In this document: positions 11,770 through 23,840 of the stretch, piece by piece
Numbering within the stretch: position 1 is the stretch's first letter
Layout: every line of letters starts with the position of its first letter
Assembly: GCA_030142905.1 (NCBI GenBank)
Contig: JASJOG010000169.1
Coordinates: 124,001-188,000, forward strand
Origin: Heliopora coerulea
Taxonomy: Eukaryota; Cnidaria; Anthozoa; Scleralcyonacea; Helioporidae
Length of the DNA: 64,000 nt
Direction: 5' to 3'
Translations under genes and position numbers: made by a program
Notes under the pieces: generated by a model
Seen by the model: the letters and a program-made list of their open reading frames with translations, nothing else
What the model was told of the DNA's origin: nothing
The model's database searches: none

Positions 11770-13100
11770 ATAGATTTTCAAAGCCTCTTAGAATGCCGTT
11801 AAAGTCATCTACGCACTCAAATTACTGTTATTTGTTCACGATTGATAAGTTTCCCTTCCATTGAAAAATATTATTTTCTACATGAAAAAATATATTAACT
11901 TTTTTGAGACGCAGTGCTTCTAAGCACTGAAACTCGATGTTTGACTGATGCAGTTCTTGTAGCCTCTAAGATGGCTGCGTTGTATTTCCATTGTATACAT
12001 TGATTAAAAGTGTTTTGATTTCTAACAGCAGTTTTCGGCAAACGTTTTTATGTCAAACCCGCACTACTCTATAGCGGCCAAACTACACTGACTACCCGCC
12101 CGTTAGTGAAACCTTAAAAATCTTGAAGACGTTGATCGAGTGACAGTGCTCATAAACATGACCAAACTAGGAATGAGCTACGTTCTAACCAGTAAAGATG
12201 ACTGAGAAACTACATTCGTCACGTGGCCCATTTTGAGGGGTCCAGCCCCTCATTTAAATGCATGAGGGGGTTGAAGCCTCCATAAGCGCCCCTGTTTCCT
12301 CCGCCTATTAGTTTATCCATCGCATTTTACTATATACTGTATTAAAAAACGGACTTCTGTTTCGCAAAAGTCGACCGGCCTATTTAATTCTTCGTTATTC
12401 ATAACATCACATTTCCTCAAAACCGTATTGCACGATATGTAAAGCGAGTTTCCCTTGGGGAAAATACTCATACAAAATTCATACGGAATATTCACTTAGA
12501 CTCGAAAGCAAATCGTGGGTAATCTATAATTTGACCAGATGCCTTGTTAAGATCTGGGAGTTTAAAAGGCTTGGGCAGTCTTGGCAATTTTTTGGCAAGG
12601 ATAAATGACGGCCTGTCATAAAGAATTTTTCTTGCCCAGTTTTATAATTTGGACTTGAAAAAACAAGGAACGCTTCAATTCAGCTTCGGTGCTCAGAAGT
12701 TTATATGTTTGACCAAAATTTCGTTGAAATTACCTTTGGAAAATTTGACCAGCTGGGCGAGAAAAATTTGCCAAGGTTGTCCTCCTTGGCAGATCTGGGA
12801 AGATCAACATAAAGTTATTTTGTCTCAACGGCACAAATCCTGAACATTAAATCATCTTTAGTCTGCATCAACTTTGGAACGAGCTCAACATAGCAAGAGC
12901 TTTGCCTGGTTTAAAGCAACGAATAGCAAAGACAGCGAGAGAGGATTCCACAACCCTCTTCAAACCAATAATCAGTTGTGTTATGAGGCCAAAGATAAAC
13001 TTGAGGGTAAGTTCAACTTCTTGGGACAGCATCAACATGTTAGCGACCTTATATTTACCCGTTCTCGGTAGGTTTTCTCCCTTTGACGATTAAAATCGTT
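11770..13100. other. Intergenic region, nothing identified
   Basis: No splice-supported coding exon and no clear repeat ends were found. Open frames at 12649-12843 and 12874-13093 are short and lack protein-like composition or splice context. Confidence 0.4.
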
Positions 13101-13104
13101 TGAC

Positions 13105-13690
13105 ATTAGTCAGAATAAAGTAATATGGCGTTTGTCAGAGTTGAATAAAAGAAGACTAGTCTTGGCTGTAAAGAGTTAACTCAGACAGTCATAGCCATTT
13201 CAGGCGGGATGTCTCCAGCCCCTGACAAGAAATATCTTCTCGTTTTAGCGAGAGTACAAAATAGTCTGGAGTTAGCCTGAGTAAAATAACACAAGACTGA
13301 TTCTGCTGAGAAAGAGTTTATTGAGACAGTCATAATCATCTTCTAGAAGGACGTTTCCCTTGACTTGTAAAATTTTCTAGTGTTAGCCAGGGTCAAATTG
13401 TCTGGCGTTAGCCCGAATAAAATACCAAAAGACTGATTCTGCCAGGATTGAGTTAATTGAGAAAGTCACAGCACATTATTTTACTCTGGTTAACCCCAGA
13501 CGATTTTGCTGATCAAGGGGAGACATGGTACAGTAACGCGGCATTAATCCGAGTAAAATAACATGGCGTTAGCCAGAGTAAAACAATTGTAGACTGATTC
13601 TGACGCGAAAAAGTAAATTGAGACAGTAAAATAGTCTAGTAATTGCCAAACTAAAATAATATAGGTCTTATCCAACCGGAAAAGAGTTAA
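13105..13690. repeat. Degenerate tandem repeat, period about 130-150 bp
   Basis: Successive units contain AAGACTGATTCTGC, then a GAGTTAATTGAGACAGTCA-like phrase, then GGCGTTAGCCCGAGTAAAATAA. About four diverged units are recognisable. Single pieces of the same unit (ACTCTGGCTAATGCCAGACGATTTTACT) occur at about 20430, 29205 and 61735, so the unit is also dispersed. Confidence 0.65.
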
Positions 13691-13947
13691 ATGATTGGGG
13701 AGGCATATCCTGCCGCCGTGTATTCTTGTGAAACGATAAAGTGATTATGGTAAACAGCGAGCTATCCTTTTATTTTTCCTTAAGTTGCATCAAATTACAA
13801 GCAAAGTCTACTCAGCAGAATTAGTGGCATTCCATTTGCTAATTCTAGGTCACTTAATGTTTTGAAGTGTGTTAATGTAAGTGTATTCAATGCAGGAGCT
13901 AACTGCTTTCTTTCTTTCTTTTTTTTTTCAGGCTAATTATTTATCAG

Positions 13948-16122
13948 TCCTGTTGTTCCAATTATTACACTATCTGCAGCATTCAAGATCACAGAGTACA
14001 ACCTCAGGGCAACTTCCTTTGGGTAAGTAAGTCTCGTGCAGAAACGAAAATTTCAGCCTGTTGATATCATGATGTGCATGTTAAGAGAAAGTAAATGTTC
14101 AAATCTGAGATTCATACATTTTTAAACCCATTTGGGACCACTTGAAAAATATCCATCTCATAAAATATATACATAGGCATATACATGCATACATACGCAT
14201 ATACTTTAATTTACTTTACTTATTATAATTATTTACTATTTATTAATTACTTTAATTAATATAATACTTTAATTAAATATATACTTTTATATATACAATA
14301 GACAGATGGATGGATGGATAGATGGATGGATTTCTTGATAAAGGGACAGTGCCCCGAAACGTAGAAGTGAAGAATTAAAAGTATTTGATCTTGAAAAGTT
14401 ATAAAGGTTTTCAAAGCTGGTAGGGGGAAGGTTCTTGACGATATCTATGTAATATTTAAAAACCGAGCAGGAGTGTTTTATCGGGATTTAAAGCACGAGG
14501 CAATAGCCGAGTGTTTTAGACCCGATAAAATACGTACTGCGAGTTTTTTAAATGTCTTATGAAATTCACCTCTTAATACGCTAATTCGTGAAGAAAGTTT
14601 AGAAATTTATCTTTCGTAAGCCGAAAAAACTGAACTACTTCTTCACATATAAAGGCACATGTATCTTTATCACATATATAAATCAGACACAGTTATGATT
14701 TTCTTTAGTATTTTCCTCATCAATTTTTAATGAATTTTATAAATATATATAATACATAAATACTTACACATATACTTACACGTATACTTACACGTATACT
14801 TACACATATACTTACATATATACTCCCTTACATGCATACATGCATACATGCATACATACATACATACAATCATATATACATATATACATAAAATACATAC
14901 GTACATTCAAACATTTCTGAATAGTACATGAAACAGTATTTCAAGTTCATTAACTCCGTGATACCATTTTCTATAGATGAACCTCCAACGTTTGCATTGT
15001 CAGATTTCGGCTACAAATCAAACGAAGTGTCCCAACAGCCACCGCTGACAATTGAGATTACGGTAGGAGATCCCGCAGTTCCAGGTCTGGACCTCACAGA
15101 ACTTGAGTACGAAGTGACTTGGTTTGCCAAAGGTGAGGCGTCAGCAAGGTTGCAAAAGGTTACGCGACAGTTAATCTCCTCTGGAAATGATACAGCTGAA
15201 CAACTTGGGTTTAGTTCAACGGGAGTAAAGGATACAAGCTTGGAGATGAGGTGATTGTGGTTATTGTTTCTCAGATCATCTGTTTCAATCAAGGCAATAT
15301 GTAGGCGAAGTTTTTTTGTTTGGTGACGTAGTATGTTGACGTCACACTAACTTCATAAAAATCTTATAAACTCTATAATTTTCACTGTTGCAAGAATTAT
15401 AGTATATTTTCGAAGGTCATTTGAACCAAAGCTGGTACCAAGGGAAACCGACCAGGATATTACCCAGAAATGTTATTTCCGTAAAGTTGTTAAAGTTTTA
15501 ATGTATTGCAATTTTCTCATAAAAAAATTCGCTATCTATAATCATAATTAGTAAAAAAATATGACTTAAAATATAGAAAATTAAAGAATTTTTCATTTTT
15601 TTTGATAACGTCACGATAATGTCGCAAGAGATCATAATCCAGGGGTGGTGTCAGAAATTCCTCGACGCAGAGGCTAAGGTCCCCGACGGGGGGGGCTAAG
15701 TGGATGGTCCAGGACAACCCCCTCTTTATAATTTCCTCATTTGAAGGTCAAAAACATGTTATTTTTTGCAAGAATAATCGTAACAACTGACTAGAATAGT
15801 TTGTATATGTAAATGTGTTATCATCACTCAAAGTTCCCCGAAGAATTGTTAGTTTTCCCCGATAGTGCGGGGCTAAGTTTCTCCTATCTGAGGGACTGTA
15901 TCCCCCTCTGGCGCTCCCTGCTTTGATCAAACAATAGAATTGCTCACACACAAAATTGACGTAAAGTTGTCATAGCTGGTTCTCGAATATCTGATTTTCT
16001 ATGGGTATTTATGTTCACTCGAACCTTTCATAGCAATGTGTGGATTTCTAATGAAATTAAATACGTCCGGACACCCTTAATCTTTTCTTTACCACAATTA
16101 GATATGCATGTCAACTTAACCC

Positions 16123-16159
<37 letters not shown>

Positions 16160-19100
16160 TTTATTTAACGAGGGTAAAACACTTTACAGTTAAAACTGAT
16201 AAACTAGTGGCCCTCATTATACTATACATAAAATCTAACAGATAAAATGACTAATGACTAAATATTAAAATAGAGTTGACTTAAGAAATAGAAAAATGGT
16301 CAAGTCCTATGTACTGTATGATTCCTTAAGATAATTTACATAAGTTTTCTTAAAAAGCTTAACATTCTGACTATATCTAATATTGATAGGTAGCTTGTTC
16401 CACTCTTTCACTGCCGCGACTGCAAAAGTCCTTCCTCCCTCTGTTTCACGCTAGTATTTCGGGCATCTCAGGGTTAATCTTCCATGCCTCGACTGTTTCG
16501 TAGAAATATCACTAACCCGCGTCAGCATATTCAAGACAGATATTCAGGGCATTGGCCATTCAGGCATTTAAACACGAGACACAACTTGATTACATTAATT
16601 TCGTCATAAAATAATAACCATTCTAATTTCTTAAAAAGCTTAATTGTCCTCTCTTTTGTTCTAACTCCGAGAATTACTCTTAACAGAACAACGGACTTTT
16701 ATAGTCCCCTTGGTAAACAAAGGGCTAAAGGTACTAACTTTATAAAACTAGATACTTAGGGAAACTAATTATTTTTCTGGAGTTTCTCTTCAATGAATAG
16801 TACTTGTTTTTTGTAGATCTACGCTGAATTCAGGGTTCGTTATTATCGATTGAACAGTATCGACTTGTCCATTCAGGATTTGAGTCCTTGGAGCGAGCTG
16901 GTTACCACTCCGTCTTACAAGACTGGAATTGTGGTAGGTTTGAATGAGTTAATTAGAATTTGAAGAATCTGTCGACTTTTTTTTTTCACTGATAATGATA
17001 CATAACTGGCTTTCTTAATCCTTTAACGCCCATTGTCCGGTACATCGGTGTTACTGACGTGTAACAAGAAATGAAAAGATTTATTTACAAACGAGAAAAG
17101 AAACTAAAGAGTTAAGATAACAATTAAAAATGTTCAAAGCTTATCTATCTTCTTGACACTTTTAAGCTTACGATTCTGACAACCCAGCAGTGACAAAAGA
17201 TAAAAGGTTCCACCAGTAAAGCGGTTCAACCACAACTGTTAACTTCTTGTATTACACCAACGAGACTTGAATACAGGTAACGATCTTGAGCACACAAAAC
17301 AACACACACAACAACACACCGAGGGTCGAAGCGAGTCGCGCTTAGTTTGTCCGTAAACTATGAGGTAATTTACGTAATTTCTAAAATAACCTAATACACT
17401 ATATTTAGTAACAAATCATGACAGTGTTCATGACTCAAATAACCTAAAAAGTTTTTACATCAGCGTGAATCAGCAGAATTACAATGTCAGCATGAGTAAG
17501 TGGTATGACTAAGGAAAAACCATTGAACTCTAAAAAGACTGGAACGATACCTGCAAACTGTATTTTGAAACCATCATGGAGGCTGACATGTAGGTCAATT
17601 TGCAGGCCATCCCAGTCCCCTACGCGATAAAACACGCGACCTCTTGCGAAAACTTTGCCTAAATTTGGCATTTGTTGACAGTTTTCTCTCCTGACTTGTT
17701 AAATTATTTTGAAATTTTGATGGACTGGACTTTTAACTCTTTTCACGTAAAAGTAACAGAGAAAGAGAGACAGATAGGCAGACAGACAGACAGACAGACA
17801 TAGAAACAGCGAGATCGTTAACCTAAGTGGATTTCTCTCTGAGCAAGCTTTTGAAAAATTGATGTGTTGCGATGACAGGAATAATGATCAGCCATTCATT
17901 GAGTGGAAAAAGCGTTCGCCTGTGCCAGCATGTTTAGTAAATATCTTGTTCACCTTGATGTAATGAAAAAAGGAGGATTGCTTTTAGAAAATTTAAAGAC
18001 TTAGGCACATTTTGTTTATTTCGGGAAAATGGCAACCCAATGATATTTCCTCCCTGGAAAAGCACTCTCAATCTGACGCTTGATCACCCCTCTGTTTGAC
18101 TAATCTTTCATCTGCGTCTAAAGATCGCCTCTTCAAGCCGATCTGTTCCCCTTCTATTTGGTACTATTACAGTTTCATTTTGTGAGTATTTGTTAACTAT
18201 CGCACGTTTCGTTTGACAATTTCTTTAATATATACACAAATATTTACATTGCTTGATAGTATCCTTTTATCTAACGAGAGCCACTCCTTGTCGGTAGAAC
18301 AACAACATCGAGAAGAATCAAGTTCGCAACAAAAATGTCAATCAAATTACAAGTCTTCACTTAATAAGTAATCTATAAATTCCCTTTTATAGTAATCTCC
18401 CAACAGTATTAGATGAGAGATTTCATGGAAAAATAATTTCTAGTCCTTTTTCTTTTAGGGACTGAGTTTTATTGGACCTCACGCCAAGAGGTCGCATTAA
18501 GCTCATGTGGAATAGCTTTGCATAATAACAACTTAAACAAACCGTTTGACCTCTATCTGAAAGGCGTTTGTGATTCTGTTCATGAAAATAATGACAGGAT
18601 TTTATTAAAGTTCGAGTTTGCACAGAGCACAGCCTTTTGGAACACGTTCAGTTTACCTGCGAAGAAGTTAAGACGGGCTACTGTCATGCAATTTCGTTCC
18701 CAGGGCACCTCGCTTTTTGAACCTGAAGAGCGGGAAAAGGGTCTGACATTCGTCGATCACGTGACCTTCAAACGTCCAATGATCTTTGCTATCAAAAAAT
18801 TATTGAACAAAACGATTCATCTGCATCGCTTAAGCAAAATACAAGCATGGTTCGGGAAATTTCATGGCTTGAATGCTCCATTTGTCGGTCGTCTTTGTAT
18901 TGGCAATTCATCAACAAAATGAAAAGAATTACAAATGATCAATAAAATATTTCACTTGCCGATGTGAGAGTTTTCTGCCTGTCTGACATTAGAAATTCTG
19001 TCAACATTTTTCATTCATTTTAAATCTTTTTGAAGATTTCTCGATGGGTAGATTAAGAATTTATCCTTATGTTTCTCGTTGTTATGTTACGAATGGAATT

Positions 19101-22100
19101 GCGTAAAACGCAACCAATATTTTTCTTTTCTCCCTTTTAATTGCATTTGGTATCGAAATTTTCAAAACAAAAAAGTTTCTCTACACAAATTTAAAGCATT
19201 TCTTTGTTCAAAACACTTTATGTGACGCAGTGCTTTGGATTTTGAGGTGTAACCAAAGGATATGAACTTTTTTTAATATAACTAAAATATGCAAATATGA
19301 ATGTTAGGTAGAGTTTTGTAATATTTCCATTATGGAAAGTATTTTTGGCATTCTAAAACAAAGTAAATTTCGGGAAAGCAACCTCGCGTTTGCCAGCGAG
19401 TGTACATTCCCAAGGTATCAAGTTTGCCTTCTCTTAAATAAATTCCAGTGCCTCTTGTTTGCTTAAAGTGAAAAAAAAATAGATGCTGCTTGTCATTCTT
19501 TTAAGTTTTTCATTTAACAGATCAACATTACGAATACTCTTGCCGGATGGTGTACTTACCAGGGTGATCGCCATGTGCAAACCTTCGATGGACTGAAAGA
19601 AAATGATTGTCTTAGTTCTATTCCTATTTTGAACCTCGTGACTATTTTTCTTTTATTTCAAAGACATTATAGTTATTTTGGCATAGGAGATTTTGTTCTG
19701 TATAAAAACCGGCTGTTAGGACTGGAGGTAAGCGCGATTTCAACTGTCCTTCTTGTTCCATTCACGTTTATCACACTTTCTTTTTGTCGTCCTTGTCCTT
19801 ATTATCCTCCTTTTCATTTACATTATTGTTCATATTTTCCCTAATTCGTCCCAATGTTCCCCTGGCTCTCAGCTTGCTCCCTTGGTTCATCAACTTTTTG
19901 ATGTCCATTGTTTCTATTTCTTAACTTTCTTTTCTTCTTATTTTTATTTCGTTTTCTTCCATCCATTCTGCTCCTTTAACATACCATATTCCTCTTGTAA
20001 TTTTTTCTTCTTGAGCTGATTATTTCATTGGTAAATAATCACACTGTCGAAAACTAATGAACTTCTCTCTCCTACATTCATGCTAGACTGTTTCCGTGTG
20101 CAAGACAAGGAGCATCTTGTACATGTGGAATAGCGATAAGAGAAGAGAACAACATTTTGGTTTTAAAAGGATGTAACCTAATGAAACCGTGGAGGTTTGG
20201 AGTCACTTTCAGAACTGCATCTTCATCTTCGGTTTCCTCGATGCGGGTTTTAAGAGATATATCAAGTATCAATAAGTTTTACGTAAGTCATCAAGTTACA
20301 TGTCAGTTTGAGGAAAAGGGAATGGCTATATGGGTGCAAAGTTCAAAAATATCGCCCATATAACAGTAAAGAAATCCGTCTTGGCTAACCTTTAACCTCT
20401 TCTGGTCCGTCCTCGACTTTCTAATTTTACTCTGGCTAATGCCAGACGATTTTACTAGTCAAGAGGAGACATCTCGGACAGGAAAAAGTTAGATTAGCTG
20501 CCTTGAGCTCAAAAGAGCATTTCTGACTAAAAAATAAATTATTATTTGAATGAGATCATTGTCGTGTCTGTACGCAAAATGACGCTTACAGATTAACTGC
20601 CGATTCTTTGAATAAAATTTTCGTACAGACCGGCTAGTTTTGGCGGGAAAATTTTCGAGTTGATTTGAAGTGCAGCAAGCTTGTTTCAGGCACGTTCTAC
20701 AAATTAAAAGATTAACAAGAAATTGCTAAAGGCCAAGTCAAATCTTCTCAAAGATGATTTTGAGCAGAAAACTAGACGAATATAGACAGGGCCGTAGCTA
20801 GCATGTCAAAGTTCGAGGGGGCGGGTGCCGAGCGAAAATTTCCGAAAGACAAAGATTTTTGTCCGAATCTTTCCGATTCAAATCAAGATATTTGCTGTCT
20901 GACAAAACAAAGGAGGCAACAAAAATTACCAATTCGTTAATTACACATTAACGGTATTATAATTTATTTACAGTAAATAGTTGCACAGAATACAAACAAG
21001 ATATCCTAAAGTCAAGAAGTATGAGAAATCAAAATAAAAGTATGTCCGTTATGGGCAAAGGTTTCATATAAGTAAAAAACTCGCATATACCGGCTTTTGG
21101 TATCTGTGTTTAAGAACTTCTGTATAATTTGACACTTTAATAAAATTTCCGTGGTTAACTTCATTTAAATAGTATTGATTCTACGTAGCTGTTGCTTTCT
21201 GAATGGATAAGTTATTTTCCGAATATCGCAATTTCAAAAAGTTTGGGGGTGAAGCACCCTCCAGTACCCCCCAACGTTCGGGCCTGAATATAGATGCAAA
21301 AAACATGAACAGGAAACTACAAGTCAGTAAACCTGATCTGCTACCTCGTGTAACAGAGTTTATTTATTGATGTCTAAATTTCATATTTGCATAGACTGAG
21401 CTGCTGCTATGCTTGGCTTCCCCACTCCGCACCATTACATTGTCAGACAGACTGATGTCTTTGAAATAAAGACGAAATATCACGCAAATACCATAATTAT
21501 ATTGATTTTACTCAAATCTTGAGTTTTCAAGATGACTTTGATATTCGGAGTCTGTTTTATCTTATATGTCTTTTTAAGAACTTGCCAAGATCTCATTCAC
21601 CTGTCTTCAAATCACCCCTTAAGCATTTTTCAACAAGAAGGGTCGCTCATTAGAAAACGACTGTCAGATACCAATCGGCGAGTGTTTTTTTGATCACAAC
21701 AAACAGGCAAACGAACCGAATCATGCACATGATGTCAATTATCTCTTTAGAACAACACTTGTTTAATCAATGGCCGCTGTTATGCAAATGGTGATACCCA
21801 TTCTTACGAAACAACTAAGGCTTGTCAACCCAACGTAAATACTGGAGACTAGACGGAAGCTGCAGGTAAACTCCACCAATAAATCAGTTGGGATATCCCT
21901 TCTCATTTTCTTCCTCGAATATTTTTTCCCTCTTCAACTCTTCGTCTCGTTCTGCGTTTCCTCAGCATTTACGGTGATCACCTTCTTCGTCTCCGCGTTC
22001 GTCTCCGCCTTTTTGTTTTCTTCTTCGTCTCTATCTTCTGCTCCGCCTTCGTGTTTGTGTTTGTCTCCGTCTCCGTCTTCTGCGTTTCCACTGCGTCCGT

Positions 22101-22902
22101 GGTCATCCCCTTCTTGGTCTCATTCTCCGCTTTTGCGTAGTCTTCGTCATCGTCTCTGTCTCCGCTTTCGATTTCGTCTTTTTTTTCTCCTCGTCCCATC
22201 CTTTTCTTCGCTCTCTTCCTTTATTGATTCCAAATCTTCTCTTCTCCTGTCTCGTCAAAAAAGTCATTTTTTCCTTTCAGTTTATTCTTCATATGTCTCT
22301 TACATTCCTTGCCTATACATGAGACTTTCTCAAAACCCGTTTTCTTTTGGGGAAAGAAAAAAACTGGGGAGAAAACGGACTTTTCTTGGCTGCTTAACGC
22401 CATTTTTTTCCCGACCTGTATTTTGGTCGGAGGTGTGTCAGTATTTTAACCAATCTAAAATGACAAGCTTTCTTTATTTCACACAAAAAACCCCCCACGA
22501 CCTCATCAACATTTTGCGCCAATTTTACCAAAATAAATTTGATCCCCTGCAAGCTGAACAAGTCGAGTACTTGCAGCCTCTCGTTTCGCGAGAGGGCTCT
22601 CATGACTTCGTATCTCAATTTCTCGCTTGGCGAGATAAGAAGCCGACTTGTGGAAAGTCTACCCATATATTTACCTAAAACAATTACTTTTTCTTTTTTG
22701 AACTTTCCATCTCGTTTTAGACGTTATCACGGCAGACGAGGAAGGACAGGACACCACAGTCGTTATAGTTGTTGGCGTTGTAGTACCTTTGATCCTCCTC
22801 ATAGCTCTGGCACTTGTTTTGCGCCTTTGCATCATTGGGACACGTCGGGGCCGGGAAGAGATCGAACAAAGCGAGTACGAAGACATCGTTTTCCGTTACT
22901 AA
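13948..22902 (+). CDS. Fragmented VWD-domain, single-pass membrane protein gene (VWDE-like)
   Basis: A set of plus-strand exons with acceptor and donor sites reads as one extracellular protein. They are 13948-14022 (uncertain), 14977-15224, 16817-16933 (both FN3-like, with a LSPWSEL motif), about 18459-18675, 19521-19727 and 20087-20282 (VWD domain), and 22721-22902 (transmembrane helix and tail). The order resembles VWDE-like proteins, in which a beta-rich N-terminal region precedes VWD. Phases do not match at several joins (16933 to 18459; 19727 to 20087; 20282 to 22721), no start exon is found, and the VWD lacks its later part. Either exons are missed or the gene is decaying. Confidence is high for VWD, moderate for one gene. 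Confidence 0.6.
14447..14600. repeat. Dispersed repeat copy 1
   Basis: From ATATTTAAAAACCGAGCAGG through GCCGAGTGTTTTAGACCCG to CACCTCTTAATACGCTAATTCG it matches 61192-61345 closely over about 150 bp. It contains a palindromic core (TTTATCGGG/CCCGATAAA). Noncoding. Confidence 0.75.
14750..14905. repeat. ATACTTACACGTA / CATACATG microsatellite tract
   Basis: Short tandem runs of (ACACGTATACTT) and (TACATACATGCA) immediately before the FN3-like exon. Simple-sequence DNA. Confidence 0.8.
14977..15224 (+). CDS. FN3-like extracellular exon
   Basis: Acceptor TTTTCTATAG|AT and donor GGGA|GTAAAG. The frame reads DEPPTFALSDFGYKSNE, then LTIEITVGDPAVPGLDL and LEYEVTWFAKGE. It is an alternating beta-strand pattern like a fibronectin type III or related Ig-fold module. 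It starts by completing a codon (phase 1 intron before) and ends in phase 0, which joins in frame to 16817. A later weak donor near 15251 would break the frame, so 15224 is preferred. Confidence 0.6.
16120..16480 (-). mobile_element. LINE 3' end with RT C-terminal remnant
   Basis: On the minus strand the frame from about 16438 to 16306 reads FAVAAVKEWNKLPINIRYSQ and goes on to KLFKKTYVNYLKES, ending in TAG. This is the usual C-terminus of CR1/L2-type LINE reverse transcriptases (F..AA...WN.LP...R). It is followed by a short 3' UTR and an (ATT)n tail (16125-16158). The copy is 5'-truncated within the intron of the VWD-like gene. Confidence 0.75.
16817..16933 (+). CDS. Second FN3-like exon (LSPWSEL)
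   Basis: Acceptor TTTTTTGTAG|ATC and donor GTG|GTAGGT give 39 codons in phase 0-0: IYAEFRVRYYRLNSIDL followed by LSPWSELVTTPSYKTGIVV. The pattern is like an FN3 F-strand (Y..RVR) and the closing WSE motif. It joins 15224 without a frame change. Confidence 0.6.
17775..17805. repeat. (CAGA)n microsatellite
   Basis: Tandem CAGACAGACAGACAGA run within an otherwise unremarkable intronic stretch. Confidence 0.85.
18459..18675 (+). CDS. Extracellular exon preceding VWD
   Basis: Acceptor TTCTTTTAG|GG. The frame includes FYWTSRQEVALSSCGIALHN and KPFDLYLKGVCDSV, then a beta-rich run to FWNTFSLPAKK. A possible weak donor is AA|GTTAAG near 18671. The open frame continues to a stop at 18922, but the later part loses the family-like look. 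The end is uncertain; the content resembles the segment just before VWD in VWDE-like proteins. Confidence 0.45.
19521..19727 (+). CDS. VWD domain exon, first half
   Basis: Acceptor ATTTAACAG|ATC and donor GAG|GTAAGC. The frame reads LAGWCTYQGDRHVQTFDGL and later YSYFGIGDFVLYKNRLLGLE, a clear von Willebrand type D start (C..GD.HV.TFDG ... G.GDFVLYK). Between TFDGL and HYSYFG lie 69 extra nt (19595-19663) that stay open. They end in a good acceptor (TTTATTTCAAAG) but begin with GAAAGA where GTAAGA would be expected, so they look like a mini-intron with a mutated donor, or an in-frame insertion. Confidence 0.75.
20087..20282 (+). CDS. VWD domain exon, second part
   Basis: Acceptor ATGCTAG|A and donor TTTTAC|GTAAGT. 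The frame reads LFPCARQGASCTCGIAIREE, then NNILVLKGCN and a serine-rich loop. The PC..GASCTCG signature is the cysteine-rich middle of VWD in VWDE-type proteins. The preceding exon ends in phase 0 while this one needs two bases from before, so a micro-exon or an indel is implied. The later VWD part (GLCG.F.G motif) was not found downstream. Confidence 0.7.
20787..21286. mobile_element. hAT-type MITE, 500 bp
   Basis: Starts CAGGGCCGTAGC and ends with the complement of CAGGCCCGAACG, flanked by perfect 8 bp duplications AATATAGA (20779-20786 and 21287-21294). Eight-base duplications and CAGG termini point to hAT. No coding capacity. Confidence 0.8.
21440..21575. mobile_element. Penelope-like 3' end fragment
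   Basis: Contains GTCTTTGAAATAAAGACGAAATATCAC followed by a CTCAAATCTTGAGTTTTCAAGATGA palindrome and CGGAGTCTGTTTT. It is the same unit as the arms of the fold-back at 42027-43177. Confidence 0.6.
21900..22260. repeat. Pyrimidine-rich tract (TCGTCTCCG-like)
   Basis: About 300 bp in which the plus strand is almost all C and T with short TCTCCGTTTTCG-like units. Open frames here are artefacts of composition. Confidence 0.7.
22721..22902 (+). CDS. Terminal exon: transmembrane helix and ITIM-like tail
   Basis: Acceptor CTCGTTTTAG|AC. The frame encodes an acidic stretch (ITADEEGQDTT), then a hydrophobic helix (VVIVVGVVVPLILLIALALV), a basic stop-transfer (GTRRGREE) and a short tail EQSEYEDIVFRY ending at TAA 22900-22902. 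SEYEDI (22870-22887) fits the ITIM pattern S/I/V/L-x-Y-x-x-I/L/V. This is a type I membrane topology. Link to the VWD exons is by strand and order only. Confidence 0.6.
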
Positions 22903-23283
22903 AATTGACAGTGATATTGCGATGGCAAATCCACATAAGACGAGACAGAGTTTGAGCCAAAAGAAACCAGGCAATGGTGGGAAGTGAAGAACACAGCCGG
23001 AAAATGCAGGATATTTTTGAAAAATGTTAGAAAATTTGTAAACAGATTATTATTTTGATCGCTATTGGAATCCGTAGTAATTTAACTAATAGTCGCGTAA
23101 ATTTGTCAGTTAGATTATTTTGAAATTAAAAGACATATAGAAACAATGAGTTGTGGTTTAGAACCTATTTTGAGCGACGGAAATTAGCCAGATCTACCTG
23201 TTTTCGATGAAGTTAACATATCTAAGTAATTGACTATGGGCCTTAACCCTTTCATCCATGATCTTTTTATACTTTTGCTCTTA

Positions 23284-23548
23284 GTTCTCTTTTGTTTTTT
23301 ACCTTTTTCCTTCATTTAGTTCTTTATTCTTTTGTTCTTTGTTCTCTTTTGCTTTTTACTTTGTTCTTTCATTATTTCTTTATTCTTTTATTCTTTTTTC
23401 TTTTGTTTTACTTTGTTCTTTCATTCTTTTTTCTCTTTTGTTTTTTACTTTGTTCTTTAATTAGTTCTTTATTCTTTTTTCTTTGTTCTCTTGTTTTTTT
23501 TTTACTTTGTTCTTTCATTTAGTTCTTTATTCTTTTGTTCTTCTTTTG
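23284..23548. repeat. TTTGTTCTTTA minisatellite
   Basis: Tandem array of a variable unit like TTCTTTATTCTTTTGTTCTT, about five imperfect copies, strongly T-rich on the plus strand. Confidence 0.85.
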
Positions 23549-23840
23549 TAAGGTAACAAAGCGTGTAAGGGTAGTTGCCCAAAATATGTTTATAGCAGGA
23601 GTTACTTTATATCAAGCAACTTTCTAAAGTCATTCTCAGATAAAGAAGCCAACGACTTTTGTTTTGTTTCCCTCACAGTTTCTTTGTCGAAGTGAGAGGA
23701 TGAAAATTCACGCACGCTTCCTAAAGGGAAGTGAATGTGTGAGTACAAACCAGAGCCGGCATTTGATTGAACTAGACCGATTTACTTACGTTTGAACAGA
23801 TACATTAAAGCTATTGTGAAAAGAATCTACCAGGTGGGAA

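Noticed and set aside
15655..15935. Possible hAT MITE starting CAGGGGTGGTGTCAG and ending with complement of CAGGGAGCGCC
   Set aside because: Inverted ends match only over five bases and flanks show no 8 bp duplication.
21974..22678. 234-codon plus-strand open frame
   Set aside because: Composed of a pyrimidine-rich tract giving Ser/Leu/Pro low complexity; no splice or domain support.
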